From positions 51,344,991-51,408,990 of the forward strand of contig NC_092807.1 in the NCBI RefSeq assembly GCF_040954645.1: a DNA stretch of 64,000 nucleotides. Direction: 5' to 3'. Positions 44,816 through 56,663 of this stretch are shown piece by piece. How positions within the stretch are numbered: position 1 is the stretch's first letter; every line of letters starts with the position of its first letter. Below the pieces are notes generated by a model that saw only the letters and a list, made by a program, of their open reading frames with translations, was not told the DNA's origin and made no database searches. This DNA is from Diabrotica undecimpunctata. Taxonomy: Eukaryota; Arthropoda; Insecta; Coleoptera; Chrysomelidae. Position numbers and translations under genes: made by a program.

Positions 44816-45472
44816 ATTTATATACCTTTTATAAAGGATTTTAACATTTTTTTAAATTTATTAATATTTAATTAAGAATTAAAATATGAATAATTAACTT
44901 ATTTACTTAATTGCAAAAAACTCGTATTTTTGCAGTACTTGAGGCTTCAGTTTTAAGGTATATAAAAAAAACTTCAACATTTTATTAAATTTGTTATTAA
45001 AAAAAAGTTTTAAAAAAGACTCTTTAGCATATATACATTTATAATAACATTTTTTCGTCACACGCTTGTAAGTAGGCTCAATAAAAGGTTGGTGAAAAAA
45101 CACATTGTCTAGACTATTAACATTAAGAGCTGAAAATTGAACAGATTCTAAATAAAGATCTACATTTTATGATCCAACTTATAGATGGCATACACAGTGA
45201 AGGAGTAAACAGTTATAACCCGTTAAATTGATGGTTTCTTGTTATTATAAATGTTTATAAGCTAAAAACTCAGCACTTTTTCAAACTGTTTTTAAATAAC
45301 AAATTTAATAAAAAGTTTTTTACTTTACAATTATAAATTGCAATTTACAAAATACTTGTAGAGTGACTGTTTGGACAAGTAAAGTTGTTTTAATAATCGT
45401 TCTCCGGAATAAACAAATTGAATAACTTATAAACTATTTGGTCTTACATTCCTTGACTGGGAATCAGTCAAC
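43145..45472. other. A+T-rich intron sequence with an internal duplication
   Basis: No gene. About 100 bases at 44265-44370 recur at 45335-45440 (both contain TTGCAATTTACAAAATAC and AATAAACAAATTGAATAAC). An inverted pair GTAAAAAGTTTACCA/TGGTAAACTTTTTAC lies at about 43985 and 44096. Confidence 0.5.
44717..44845. repeat. 129 bp palindrome centred on a (TA)n run
   Basis: GTTAAAATCCTTTATAAAAG on the left mirrors CTTTTATAAAGGATTTTAAC on the right, with about 65 bp of TA repeats between. It should extrude as a cruciform readily. Confidence 0.9.
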
Positions 45473-45509
45473 TGGTGTAAAGTCAACCTCTAGACTTGAC
45501 TTTACACCA
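45473..45509. repeat. Perfect 14 bp stem hairpin
   Basis: TGGTGTAAAGTCAA, nine-base loop, then TTGACTTTACACCA. It lies about 100 bases downstream (minus sense) of host exon 45608-45727. Confidence 0.9.
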
Positions 45510-45607
45510 AAGATCCAGAGAAGAAATAATATCAGAGCATAATGCTAAATCTCTGTTGTTCAATCGGTGTAAATGAGAGTATTATGCGAATAAATACACA
45601 TACTCAC

Positions 45608-45727
45608 CGTTCTATCATACTGGAAATAGTGTCTTCGGTAATAACTTCCGCCAGTGGTTTCGTTCTCAATAAATATGTGGAAGCCTGAGTCAACATATGC
45701 TGATAAAAGTCTTCTAGAACTACCTTT
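45608..45727 (-). CDS. Host gene, exon 4 of those visible (helical region)
   Basis: On the minus strand TATTTTGTAG precedes base 45727 and GTGAGTA follows base 45608. The 120 bp exon has the same one-base/two-base phase as its neighbours. It encodes KVVLEDFYQHMLTQASTYLL and then RTKPLAEVITEDTISSMIE, which looks alpha-helical and, unlike the flanking exons, of normal complexity. Identity unknown. Splice sites and phase make it a good exon candidate, but transcript support is needed. Confidence 0.6.
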
Positions 45728-45894
45728 CTACAAAATAAAATGCGTTGTGTTAGACAATCATAACGATGAGAATAATGTTCATTAGTGACAATTACTAGAT
45801 GAAAGGCACGCATTTATAATTAAACTTGATTGATATGTTTACCAGTATATAAAATCATTTCATTATATCTTTGTTCAATAGACCCCAATATATC

Positions 45895-46027
<133 letters not shown>

Positions 46028-46241
46028 GAAAGGCGTGTACCTTGGAACAATAATTGTTTGTAAAAATGTAACCGTTGTAGCAAGAAATCTGAGAAATTTG
46101 TAATATGATGGCAACACCGTCTCCACTTACGTCAAACATTCCCGTTTCTGTCAAGTAAATTTTATCCACCTTTTTAAACTAATAGGAAAAGCACGGTAAG
46201 AACTATTAGTTGACTTTTTCCGCGTACCTATTTCGTCGTTA

Positions 46242-46809
46242 TACACTCGCGATCATAAAATCCGGGTCAGCTTGAAAATTTCCAGTTTCTGGAATATTTT
46301 TGCCTCTGGTGCAGTAATAACCTTTTTTTTAGGCTAACGTATTTTTTATTTGTCATCAATGTTTGTTTTGAAAAAAAAAAACAGTTCTTGCGACTTGCCG
46401 TTGAGTGTGACCGTCTTTCACAAGCGCAACAATTTGTGTCGTTTCAACGACAGTCAAGGGTATTTTTGGCAAAAAATAAACAATATTAAACACTAATAAT
46501 GGCACTAATAAACACTAATGGTGGCAATAATAAACGTTTTTTCGTTGCGTTTGAACAGAAAGTCGAAGCACAAATGAGACATTTAAAACAAGCGGCAGTT
46601 ACAGGTACCGTTCATTTTGGGAAGTGTGCAGTTTCCCGCGAAATCGGCACTATTGAAATTCTTTGTTGCAGGGAAACCGCTAAGCCGACAACAATTCCCA
46701 GAAACATGCATTAGTTTGTATTTGTGTTATTATTATTTACGATAAAGCTCGTTAAAAATGAAATATCGGTGATTTTCAAGGTGACCCGGATTTTATGATC
46801 GCCAGTGTA
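46242..46809. mobile_element. Tc1/mariner-type MITE, 568 bp, nested
   Basis: Ends TACACTCGCGATCATAAAAT and, inverted, TACACTGGCGATCATAAAAT, both followed by CCGGGTCA, with TA on each side (46240-46241 and 46810-46811). The ORF at 46499-46714 inside is unlike any transposase I know. Confidence 0.85.
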
Positions 46810-46998
46810 TATTTAATGCTCACTTTAAACGCTATATTATGAGAAAAAACTGTACTTTAAATTGATGAGGTTAGATTTAGTAAAACATGTGCTTGGTTGT
46901 ACCTTGAGGCGTTGTTATGGTTGTACGTAGGGACTTGTCCCAAGGTATAACCAGATATTTTTCTGCAGTGCGTTAATGTTAATAGTGTTATTGCAGAT

Positions 46999-49120
46999 GG
47001 GAAGAAGTGCTACAGGAAAAAAAAGGGCGAAACCAGATGCAGAAGCATTGGAAGCAGCTGCTAATGAGATACTGGCGCATAGTCGACCTTTGAGAGAAAT
47101 AGCTAATCTGTATGGTGTTTCAAAAAGTACTCTTGCTGTGCATATTTAAAAACATACAAGTGTCTATAAAAGCGACTTTCAAGTATAAAGCGAATAATTC
47201 AACATGCAAAGTCTTCAGTACTGAACAAGAAAACGTACTGCTCACATACATTATAAAAGCTGCACAGTGGAACTATGGCGTCACTGTTGGAAGAAATGCG
47301 AAAATTAGCATATCAGTATGCCAAGTTCAACAATGTGAACTACCCTGAATCATGGGATAATAATAAAACTGCTGGTAGACAATGGTATCGATGTTTTAGA
47401 GCCCCTTATAATAACAAAATATATCTTCGGAAGCCTGAAGCCACAAGCTTAGGTCGAATGGCCTGTTTCAATAAGCCAAACGTTTTAATATTTTTTGATA
47501 ACTTGATGAGAAATTTATTCGAGATTAAAGTTAACATCTCAGAATGTGTGGAATCGCCGATGAGATCGGCAGCCCTACTCTTCACCAGCCAGTTCGTGTG
47601 CTTGGTGATATATAAAAAAAAACAAATACGAGCGGCTACTTCTGGCCAGAGAGGTATTAATGTTACGATGATAGCCTCCGTTAGCGCTGATAGAACATTT
47701 ATTTCACCAGGCAATATTTTTCCACGTGTTCACTTCCAAGAGCACATGATCCACAACGCACCACCTGGAACTATTAGTATGGCAACTTCTAGTGGTATGT
47801 CCAATGCTGAATTGTTCGTTGAATATCTTTAACATTTTATTTCAGTTGTGAAGCCATCTGAATAAAGTGTTGCTTATCCTCGGCAAATCACGAAAGCCAC
47901 CTCTCATTGTCTGCTATACATATAGCTAGAGATCATCATCATCATTCAATCTTCGCTTATCCACTGCTGGACATAGATCTCCCTCATAATTTTCCATCTA
48001 TTTCGATCTTGTGCATCTTGCATCCAATTCCTATGACAACGTTTTAGATCGTCAGTCCAACGTGTTGGTGGACGACCTCTGCTTCGGTAGGCATTATCTC
48101 TTGGTCTCCATTCCAGTATCCGCTTTGTCCATCTATTATCTCTATAGCTATAGCTAGAGATAATGGAATAGTAATTTTAACTTTTCCTCCGCATACCAGT
48201 CACAAACAACAACAACTGTTGGATAGGTCTGTTTTTGGGCCATTTAAAATTAATTTCAACAATGCTAGCAAAGGTTGGATGCTGAACCATCCAATCCATC
48301 CAAACCATCCAGGAAAGCCTATCTCTATGTACATGTCAGAATTGATAGGAAAAGCAGGTTTTAAAGTAACCGGTATATGGCCATTTACTGCAAACGTGTT
48401 TGGAGACCATGAGATCTTACCAGCTGAGGTTACCAACAGGTCATATGAACCCTCCAAAACAAACTGAAATTGAAGAGACAGAATTTATGGAAGTTGATGA
48501 AGCCATACCATCAACAAGCAGTGTGCCAAGTCTCACTACTGGAATGACCCCTGAATAAATTCGCCCATTTCCGAAGGTTCCACACCGTGTAAGACTGTTG
48601 GAAGGGGAAGGAGGCCAGGAAGATGTATGATTGTTACAGACTCCCCGGAGTTGCAGAAAATTAAAATATGTAAGCCAGTCCCGAGTAAAAAAGAGGCTGT
48701 CAAAAGGTCACTAGCTGTATCTTCTTCGTCTGAAGATGAAGGCGAGCTCGAGCTTAAAGACATCTCCCATGTAGCAGATTTTATTCAATTTTCGAAGATG
48801 AAGACGTTCCTGATTTCTTTCCACCAGACAAAGTTGCACTCAATTTTACCATTGGCAGCTGAGTGGTAGTAAAATTTGAAGTCACTGGAAAAGCTACATT
48901 CACTGATGTTTGCTATGCTGGTTTGGTTCAAGAAAGCATAAACCAAGAAGTTACTGTGAAGTTTCTCCGAAAACGGAATGTTTATTTTGTCTTCCCAGAT
49001 GTTGAAGATATTACGGCCGTGAAGCATTCAAGCATAGTGAAAGTGTTGACTGTGCCCAAAATACGACGCGGTTTTCATTCTTTCAACATTGCCTTTCCAC
49101 AAAATATTTCTTTTAAATAA
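46999..49120 (+). pseudogene. Pogo-like (psq helix-turn-helix) transposase relic
   Basis: In order: GRSATGKKRAKPDAEALEAA and LREIANLYGVSKSTLAVHI (psq helix-turn-helix); TEQENVLLTYIIKAAQWNYG and AGRQWYRCF (CENP-B-like part); LRKPEATSLGRMACFNKPNV; SGQRGINVTMIASVSADRTF; NHESH with the catalytic Asp before it lost; FPPHTSHKQQ; NHPGKPISMYMSELIGKAGF; a serine/acidic region and a C terminus ending at 49120. Frameshifts, stops and the RTE insertion at 47934 interrupt it. Confidence 0.8.
47934..48148 (-). mobile_element. RTE-like LINE 3' fragment with 13 bp target duplication
   Basis: TATAGCTAGAGAT at 47921-47933 and 48149-48161 is the target duplication. The minus strand reads DNRWTKRILEWRPRD, then GRPPTRWTDDLKR and NRWKIMREIYVQQW, and ends in (ATG)n, as in the copy at 6190-7042. 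It is 5'-truncated to 215 bp. It split the pogo-like transposase just before its FPPHTSH motif. Confidence 0.9.
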
Positions 49121-49460
49121 TATAAAAATACAAAAAAATAGTTTTATTAGTTTTTTCATCATTAAAAAAGGTATTTCAATATTTATTTTATTTATGTAAA
49201 TACAGTTACTTAAAGTCCCAATGTACAACCAACATTGACCCAAGGGTAAATCACAGGTTGAATCTTATGGTGACTAATACCACTGTACACTTATATGGTC
49301 AGTACTAATTTACTCGATGGTTATTATCAATATTTTTATTATCAGTTTAGTGCCTAAATCTACCTTTTTTACCTGGATCAAATACATTTCAGTTTCAGAT
49401 GAAAGAAAAAAACATACAAAATTAAAAGCAAATTTTGTCCCAAGGTACACGCCTTTCTCC

Positions 49461-49721
49461 TATATATATATCCTCACTCCGTTCGTAGACGATAAGAAAG
49501 ATATTCTTGACCTGCTCGGTCACTTCCGAAGTGCCACATCTGTTTTTTTTTAATTTGGCGATTCATTGGGTTCGTAGTTTGATTAAATGGACACGAACTT
49601 GCGTGTAGTGGCTCTCCAGGTTAATTTTTTTTGTTTGAATTAAACTTTAAAATCGCGTTTCACATTTATGTTGAAAATCAACTGAGTAAACCGATCATAT
49701 TGTATTACACATTCATCGTAA
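49461..49721. other. Non-coding flank
   Basis: Nothing recognisable apart from a few TA repeats at the transposon edge. Confidence 0.35.
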
Positions 49722-50630
49722 TTAGATGACAGTGGCATCCATAAAACTAATGTGTCTGGTGTTTGATGTTTGATTCCAGTAAAGATTGCTAATAATTCTT
49801 AGATCGCAGGTGTTTATTCCAACATTTGTTAATATCTCCATTAGCTTGTCATGTTTTACAGCATCGAACACTTTATGGTAACCAATGAAGCAAGCATAAA
49901 TATCGCAATTCACATCTCTACATCGTTGAAATGGCGCTTGTATGCTAAAGAGAGCCTCTCTCGTACCCACTGCGTTCCAAAAACCAAACTTTGTACCCCT
50001 GATTTTTTCTTCGCATAGTCTATATTATATCCTTTGATGTATGATTTTTAGAAATAACTTTAAAATGTGGCTCATTAAGCTGTTGGTCCGGAAATCATTG
50101 CAAGATACGGATTTTGTTTTCTTTGGTAGAGCAATAAACGTTGACTTCAGCCATGATCTTGGTATTACTCCATTTAAATATATGTCATTGAATATTTTTG
50201 TTAGTCGTTAGTACCGTCGGTGTTAAATAACTTTGAGTTCAGCATATGCATTGTCAGGTCCAGGAGTTTTGCCATCTTTTAGTTGTGATGTTGGTTTTTT
50301 CACTTTATCTGATGTGATTGGTAAGTGGTCATTACATATATGTAGGGCAGAGGTTGTTCGGACCTATTATCATCGTAGAGTTCTTGTACTTGTATTTGGT
50401 CCATATGCATATTTCTTGATTTTTATATGTGATGATGTTCCCCTGTTGATCTTGCAGTTTACTAGCTGTCTTGGATTTTTGAATACCAGCTGCTTGTTTT
50501 ACCTTTGTATGCATATTAAATGTATCGTGTTTTTGTTCCAATCTATCTCTTCACAATTTGTTTTTAACCAATCTTCTTTGACCTTTCGTATTTCGGTTCT
50601 TATTTGTCTCTGAATATTTTTGTACATTAT
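49722..50630 (-). pseudogene. Non-LTR reverse transcriptase relic
   Basis: Minus-strand reading: GNIITYKNQEICI (before the RT), degraded DGKTPGPDN-type sequence near 50270, then VGTREALFSIQAPFQRCRDV, YACFIGYHKVFDAVKHDKLM (RT motif with FDxVxHDKL) and LRIISNLYWNQTS. It ends at a stop at 49722, before the YADD region. It is related to the family of the fragment at 55860-56335. Confidence 0.75.
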
Positions 50631-50966
50631 TTTGTTATTCTTTATTTTCTTCTTTATTCCATGAGTTGTGGGATATTGTCAATCATCCGACTTTTCCTCT
50701 TTTCTTTATTTTCGATTAGATGTTCTTCTCTGATCGTGTTAAAGATTTCACATATATTTTCACATTCATATTCACAACTCATATACAATTTTTATGGGAT
50801 GCACAGTTGTCGTTTTTTTGAAAGATACTCTTACATATTAAATTGTTTACAAGATATTGTAATATTCGCCATAAATGAATGTCGAATGTATTAAAATTAA
50901 AAGTTACTTTATATGTATATTAAGATGTCGTTAAAAGAAATGTTTTATTACATAGTACCCTCTTAC
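50631..50966. other. Intron sequence without visible features
   Basis: T-rich on the plus strand; nothing recognisable. Confidence 0.35.
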
Positions 50967-51143
50967 CTTTTACTTGTTATACCGTTCAGTTCTGCCCTCG
51001 TAAAAAGACCTAAACCAGCCTTTCTCACATCGTCCAAGGATACATATAAATTTCCAGTTTCTGCTTCAAACGTTGGTATATTTTTTCCGTGTACAGTATA
51101 AAGCTCTTCACTTTCAGCAACAACAACGTCGTCCATTGCGCAA
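50967..51143 (-). CDS. Host gene, exon 3 of those visible
   Basis: On the minus strand TTATTCTAG precedes base 51143 and GTAAGAG follows base 50967. The 177 bp exon enters with one base (completing an Asn codon from the exon at 63702-63803) and leaves with two. It encodes CAMDDVVVAESEELYTVHGK, then NIPTFEAETGNLYVSLDDVR and KAGLGLFTRAELNGITSK. Not recognised. It lies just 66 bases from the left end of Sailor copy d, which sits in the preceding intron. Confidence 0.7.
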
Positions 51144-51397
51144 CTAGAATAATAAACATGATTAATAATGATTAAACTTAAAAGCGACAAAAAATTTTTA
51201 ATAATGTACAATCCGACAAGCGGGAGCTGGCGGGTTGCGCGTAGAACAAATTTAAAAGTGGAAGGGATTGCACATTTCTATTGCTGTCAGCTAGGAGTTC
51301 ACATCGTAGTGATTAGTGCTAGATTTCTGACAGTGTTGTGAAGCATTTACATTTTTGAGTGGCTCTATATTATAAACTATTATTTACATTTATTAAA

Positions 51398-51552
51398 ATG
51401 GCAAGTGTATTAAAAGGCAAGCCTTTGGGATCTCAAGCACGAGAAATAATTTTCAATGTTTTTAAGTTTACAACCGAAGAGGCTAATGCAGATACAGTTT
51501 TAGTTGATTTTAAAAAAATACAAGAACGTGTAGCTCACTTAACTGGTAATTA
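51398..51552 (+). pseudogene. Sailor copy d transposase, N-terminal part
   Basis: Starts MASVLKGKPLGSQAREIIFN and continues to ERVAHLTG. This is the helix-turn-helix start of the DD82E transposase, resembling LTVNEKTLIFNCFKSF in the intact copy. The recognition helix (VGKSTIYRVIKEE in the intact copy) is missing, possibly behind an intron or lost. Confidence 0.75.
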
Positions 51553-51665
51553 GAATACTCATTTGCACCTAAGTGAGTTAACACTTGGTACGTGCAGGAC
51601 TTATTCTACATAAATATATTTTATATAAAGCGTGGTGAATCGTCAATCGGGCCATAGGAAACTCA

Positions 51666-53722
51666 ATGGGAAATTCTAAATTGTTGAATTCCTGATTCCC
51701 TAATTATTTTACATCAAAAGTCATAAAAAACTATTTGTAGAGAACTGAAATTTGTATTAAAAACAAATGTTAAAATTGTTCTACGAATTAAGCGTACTCC
51801 AAAATTTTGCAAAAATATAATACATTTTTCAGGCCACCCCTTCACACCCAAGTCAGGCCGCACGCGGTGCAAGAATGTGTATGGCATGTTGCGTTTGGTC
51901 ATATTGATGTTACTGATATTTGACAATATTTGAATTGCCAAAATTTTTATTTTGTGATTTATTGTTTAAAAACCAATAAAGTTGATTAAAAAATGCATTC
52001 AGTTGAGAAGAAAGTAACAATAATAAAAATGTTTTATTCAGGCAATAGTGCGCGAATTTTCAGTTCTTTATTTAGCGTAAGATATCTCAATAGAACAATT
52101 CTAAGTCATTCAACAATTCAAAGGATTTTACAAAATTTTGAAAATACTGGGTCCGGGACTTCTAATTTTACCTGTACAAAAAATATTGCTAAGGTACCAA
52201 GAAATTTAGAAAATCAAAAATAATAAATGTGTTAACAGTACTTGTAGAAAATCCTAGATTAAGTTCTCGGACTAATGCAGACCAGTTTAATATTCATAAT
52301 TCCACGGCCTGGAATAAATTCATATAAATTCAAAAACATTAAATTATTAATTCAAAAATATGAAATTAAGTTCATATAAATTTTAATGTCATCAAGAACT
52401 AACAGAAGGAGATATTGAGCGATGAGCGGAATTTTTTTTTTAATTTTAGAGAGGGCTAATGCAGACAGACAATTTTTAAAAAAACATTTTGTTTAGTGAT
52501 TAATGTATATTCACATTAAATAATGAACCAAATTTTCAAAATTATAGTTATAGGATTTGATCGACAAGAAAGCCTGAGGATATTATTGAAAGCCATACCC
52601 ATGGACGTTATTTATACGTCCATGGCCATACCCAATATCGTCGAAAAATAAATGCCTGGTTAGGAATATTTAGACACAATATTATTGGACCCATTTTTCT
52701 ACGAGGAAAATTTAAATTCAAAAAAGTGTTTAGACTTGCTACAAGAAGAGATTTTACAGAAATTTTGTAGAAATAGCTCCAGATGAAGAAGAAATTTGGT
52801 TTCAAATGGATGCCCTGAATAACTGGGAAGTTAAGGAATTCCTTAAAAACATCTTTAATAATTGTTTAAGTGGATTTTTACTGTAATATTAAGTAGCCCC
52901 CGAGATCGGGAGATCTAGCTTCAAACGATTATTTTATCTGGTGACATCTAAAATCAAAAACCTTCTGACCAAAAATTTACAGATATTGAAGCATTAAAAA
53001 TGCAAATTATTGAAGAGTGCGCAAAAATAACGCCAGGTGTTCTGGCTAATGTTAGACGAGTATTTTACAATCGAGTGGGATACTGCTTAGTACAAAATGG
53101 CTTATTTTTTGAACATTTTTTCTAGTTTTATGTTTAAAAATAATCATAAATTATTTTTAGGAAGGATCACAGTAAAACTATATTGAAATTCTTTAAATTG
53201 TTGTATAACCTGGAATTGAATTGAAGTGTATTATATTATCTTACGTTAAATAAAGATTTGGCAGTGATCGCATTATTGTCTGAATACAACATTATTGTGA
53301 TTTTTCGTGAACTGAGTACATTTCATCAACTTCATTGCTTTGTAAACAATATAATTTATTGTTTACAAAGTACTATCTATTGTTCACTAGTAGTAGTAGT
53401 ATTTGTGGAAATTTGCTGTTTATAATTTAATTATAAAATAAAAATATTGTCAATTCAAATATCAGAATCATCAATATGACCAAACGCAACATACACATAT
53501 GCATTCATACACATTCTTGTATGAATTTGTCTGGTGGTCTGAAAAATGTATTATATTTTTGCAAAAATTTGGAGTACACTTAATTCGTAGAATTAAGCGT
53601 ACTCCAAATTTTAATATTCATTTTTAATACAGATTTCAGTCCTCTACAAATAGTTTCTGATGACTTTTGATGTAGGTAAAATAATTAAGGAAGCAGGAAT
53701 TCAACAATTTAGAATTTCCCAT
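51666..53722 (+). mobile_element. DNA transposon with about 250 bp inverted repeats, inside Sailor copy d
   Basis: ATGGGAAATTCTAAATTGTT at the left is mirrored at the right, and the arms match for about 250 bp, including GCGTACTCCAAA and TGCAAAAATATAATACATTT. A plus ORF at 51993 (MHSVEKKVTIIKMFYSG, then HSTIQRILQNFENTGS) is a helix-turn-helix. Later broken frames give NIIGPIFL and SPRSGDLASNDYFIW, the ARSPDLxxxDFFLW motif of Tc1/mariner-like DDE enzymes. Many stops. AT may be the duplicated target, but this is uncertain. Confidence 0.75.
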
Positions 53723-53820
53723 AATACTTTAATACGTAAATGATTGATTTTTTAGTTTTAAATAAAAGTAAAATCATCAATTAAAAATGTTTATAATCGA
53801 GTTATAGTTAACATTTTTGA

Positions 53821-54965
53821 ATGAAGTTCAATTCTCCGTCTACAAAAAAGCACAGAGTTTCCAAACTAAAAATGGATGTAGTTGACGAAGGCTTGTTACG
53901 TAGATTTATAATAAACTTTCATATTCAGGAGAAACTGCTGCCGACAATTAAAAGATTGCATCAAAATATTGTGGAAGAATTGCAGTACACCGGAAGCAGA
54001 GAAACTCTTCGAAAAGAGATTCATAATTTAGGATTTCGTTGGAGCAAAACAAAAAATAAAATCGACATATTTTAATGGAAAAACATGATATACGGCAATT
54101 AAGACTAGATTATCTTAGAAAAATTAAACAATTTCGAAGCGAAAAGCGAACAATTGTTTTTACGGATGAGACATACTGGCACTCAGATTATTTAAAAGAA
54201 TATAATTGGAGTAATAACAGTTCTGACGGTATGAGGAAGCCAGTATCAAAAGGACAGAGACTAATCATTGTTGCTGCTGGAACTGAGGACAGATTCGTAT
54301 CTGAGATGGAGATCCCAATCTAAAATAGACGATAAGACTACCACAACGATATGAATTATGAAAAATATCACAAGTGGCTTACAGAAAAACTGTTGCTAAA
54401 TTTACCTTCTAACAGCGTTATTGTGTTGGATAATGCACCGTACCACAACAAACGAGAGGATAAACTTCCAACTTCGGCATCTCGAAAAGCAGATATGCAA
54501 ATGTGGCTTAGAGAACGAAATATACCGTACACCGAGGATATGCTTCGGGCAGATCTCTACGAATCAATTAAATTACATGAGCCTCGATTTGTTAAATATT
54601 CCATTGATTTTGTGATTAGAAGTTTTGGATACGAGGTATTAAGGCTGCCTCCTTATCATCCGGATCTAAATCCAATTCAACTGGTATAGGCTGCACTGAA
54701 AAATTTTGTTGGATCAAAAAATGTTAGCTGTAAACTAAATGATGTCACCGAATTATGCGATGAGTTTTTTGACAAATTTCCTGCAGAAGAATGGAAAAAA
54801 GTTTGTGATAAAATTATTTCGATTGAGGATAATTTTGTGACAAAAGAACCACAATTCGATGTCGTTTTTAATCAAATAATAATCAGCTTGGGTGAGGATT
54901 CTGACGACTATCCGATTGATTGCTCGGACAATGATCTTTCGTATGACAAACTCTGTAGCGACTAA
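53821..54965 (+). pseudogene. Sailor copy d transposase, catalytic part, inactive
   Basis: Frames in order: FNSPSTKKHRVSKLKMD; SRETLRKEIHNLGFRWSK; TIVFTDETYWHSDYLKEYN (first Asp); GQRLIIVAAGTEDRFVS; YEKYHKWLTEKLLL; SVIVLDNAPYHN (second Asp); RLPPYHPDLNPIQLV then a stop. The last motif should be NPIELVW, so the catalytic Glu is Gln and the Trp codon is a stop. The Asp-to-Gln interval is again 82 residues. After the stop the frame runs on to an acidic end (DDYPIDCSDND) at 54965. Frame changes occur near 54070 and 54320. Confidence 0.85.
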
Positions 54966-55389
54966 GATTAATGTTTCGGAATTTACCTAAGACCAGACAG
55001 TGACATTCCGAAGGCACGAGGGGGTATGTGGTGTGTCTGAGAAGTTTCGCGGACTGTGTGTGTGTGGGGTCGACCTCGCTTTCTATCACAAACTTGGGAA
55101 GTAGTTAGAGATTACAAAAACTTGAAACCTGAAATTAACTGAACCTATTGGAAAATAACGAAATTTAATTCAAAAATTGGTCAAAACTTTTGCATCAATT
55201 GTCTAACATAATAATATGGTAAGTATACAACGTATATCTACTAACGTAATTTTCAGATCCCAACTAAATTTTTGATACAGCAACTACGCATTTGTGATAC
55301 CCGCGATTAAGTACCTCTCCTATCTCTCTTAGAATAATTCCTTTTCTACTTTCGCATAGCTCACCCGCCAGCTCTCGCTTGTCGGATAA

Positions 55390-55859
55390 TATATGTAAGA
55401 TAGTTAACACTTAGTTCATACTATATCTAAAGATATAAAAATATTTGATAAATAAACGTGATTTTTGCCATTTTTTATGATTCTTATGAGATCAATACAA
55501 TATATCCCTTTCATTGACTGGCCACTATGAGGTTTCGATTACTAGAGCCTAACCTTCAAAACTTATAACATGAAATTTTAGTTTTGAGTTTTGGCAACAA
55601 ATGTCAGGCATTTAAAATATGCTTAAAAAAATTATTTAATCGCTCACAAAACAACGATCTAAAATGATTAAAACTTTTTTTTTCAATTACACTAGTACCT
55701 TTTTCAAAAGAACTAAACTTCTGCTATAAATTACACCCAAAACTGAAATTCTGCGTTTTTTTACATATTCAAATTTAATCTAGAAAATTGCTTGTGTTTC
55801 GTCGATTAGGTACTCGAAAGCGTTCAAGAATGTAAAGTGACGCATACTAACAGAAATGG
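55390..55859. other. Intron sequence without visible features
   Basis: A+T-rich; no gene. Confidence 0.35.
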
Positions 55860-56335
55860 ACACATTCGAACTTCTAATATACCTACTAAAACAACTTTAG
55901 GTCAACAACATAGCAAACGTACGAGTCAACAACACATATTCCGAACTTCAAACTAAAAGCCTGCGTTCGTCAAGGATGTCTTATCTTCCACCGCTTTTCA
56001 ATATATACAGCGAACACATGATGCGCACGGTCTTCGATAGATGGCAAAGAGGAATACCGTTCGGAGGTATATGCTGATGACACTTTAATACTAGCATCAT
56101 CAACACACGAACTTGAATACATTATGAACAGACTAGATACTATTAGTAATAAATATGAACTTATAACCAGCCGGAAATAAGAAATCTAGCAGGATATCAG
56201 GTGGTCAGCCGTTTAAATTACATGGGCTCTGTTATCACAAACAATGCTCCGATCAGTTACTCCTAGTACAGGCGCCTATCTTTCGTATCTCTGCTTACGC
56301 TGCAGAAACTTGTACTGTATTACAGTTTCGCAAGG
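55860..56335 (+). pseudogene. Non-LTR reverse transcriptase fragment
   Basis: Frames give PPLFNIYSEHMMRTVFDRWQ, GIPFGG, then ADDTLILASSTHELEYIMN (the YADDT catalytic motif) and RLDTISNKYEL. The preceding QGCILSP-type motif is degraded. It ends about 40 bases before the Ty3/gypsy element, which landed in or just beyond it. Confidence 0.75.
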
Positions 56336-56372
56336 TACGTGCTAGTGCTTGGCTGCATACAATCCTACATAC

Positions 56373-56643
56373 TGTAACGAAATAGCCCATCTCCGATACG
56401 TCATAATTCTTAGAAGGACGAATCTAGAAAACGTAAGAATCGGCTTGTCAATAGCGCCCGTCTTTCGGACGGGAGACAATTAGAGGTGGGACAACGCCAG
56501 AATGTTCTCGAAAAGTAACTTTATTATATATATGTAACGTTGTTAGGAGTGAGCTTAGTTGATAAGAGAGTACCGAACTGTAAACTTATAAATAAATATA
56601 TGTATATAAATTCGAACCGCTCGTTTTATTTAATCACGCTACA
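56373..56643 (+). repeat. 5' LTR
   Basis: It begins TGTAACG and ends GCTACA. It contains a TATAAATA box candidate at 56587-56594, overlapping an AATAAA-type signal, and a GC hairpin (GCGCCCGTCTTTCGGACGGG) near 56452. Confidence 0.97.
56587..56594 (+). promoter_or_regulatory. TATA-box candidate in LTR
   Basis: TATAAATA about 50 bases before the LTR end. It could equally serve as the polyadenylation signal region (AATAAATA) in the 3' LTR. Confidence 0.4.
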
Positions 56644-56645
56644 GT

Positions 56646-56663
56646 TGGTGTCCGGTGTGAGAT
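56646..56663 (+). promoter_or_regulatory. Primer-binding site
   Basis: TGGTGTCCGGTGTGAG begins two bases after the LTR. TGG pairs with a tRNA CCA end. I cannot name the tRNA with certainty. Confidence 0.7.

Larger units (their letters stand above)
51209..55389 (+). mobile_element. Sailor-like (DD82E) transposon copy d, split by another transposon
   Basis: The inverted ends CAATCCGACAAGCGGGAGCT and, inverted, TTATCCGACAAGCGAGAGCT are both followed by GGCGGG and flanked by TA. The transposase remnant is interrupted at 51666-53722 by an unrelated element. Without it, copy d would be about 2.1 kb. Its ends differ from those of the copies at 30320 and 38879. Confidence 0.85.

Noticed and set aside
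46499..46714. 71-codon frame MALINTNGGNN...
   Set aside because: It lies within a MITE and matches no transposase; not supported as a gene.
50233..50894. Plus-strand frames of 126 and 96 codons
   Set aside because: They lie antisense to LINE sequence or in A+T-rich intron, with hydrophobic low-complexity content.
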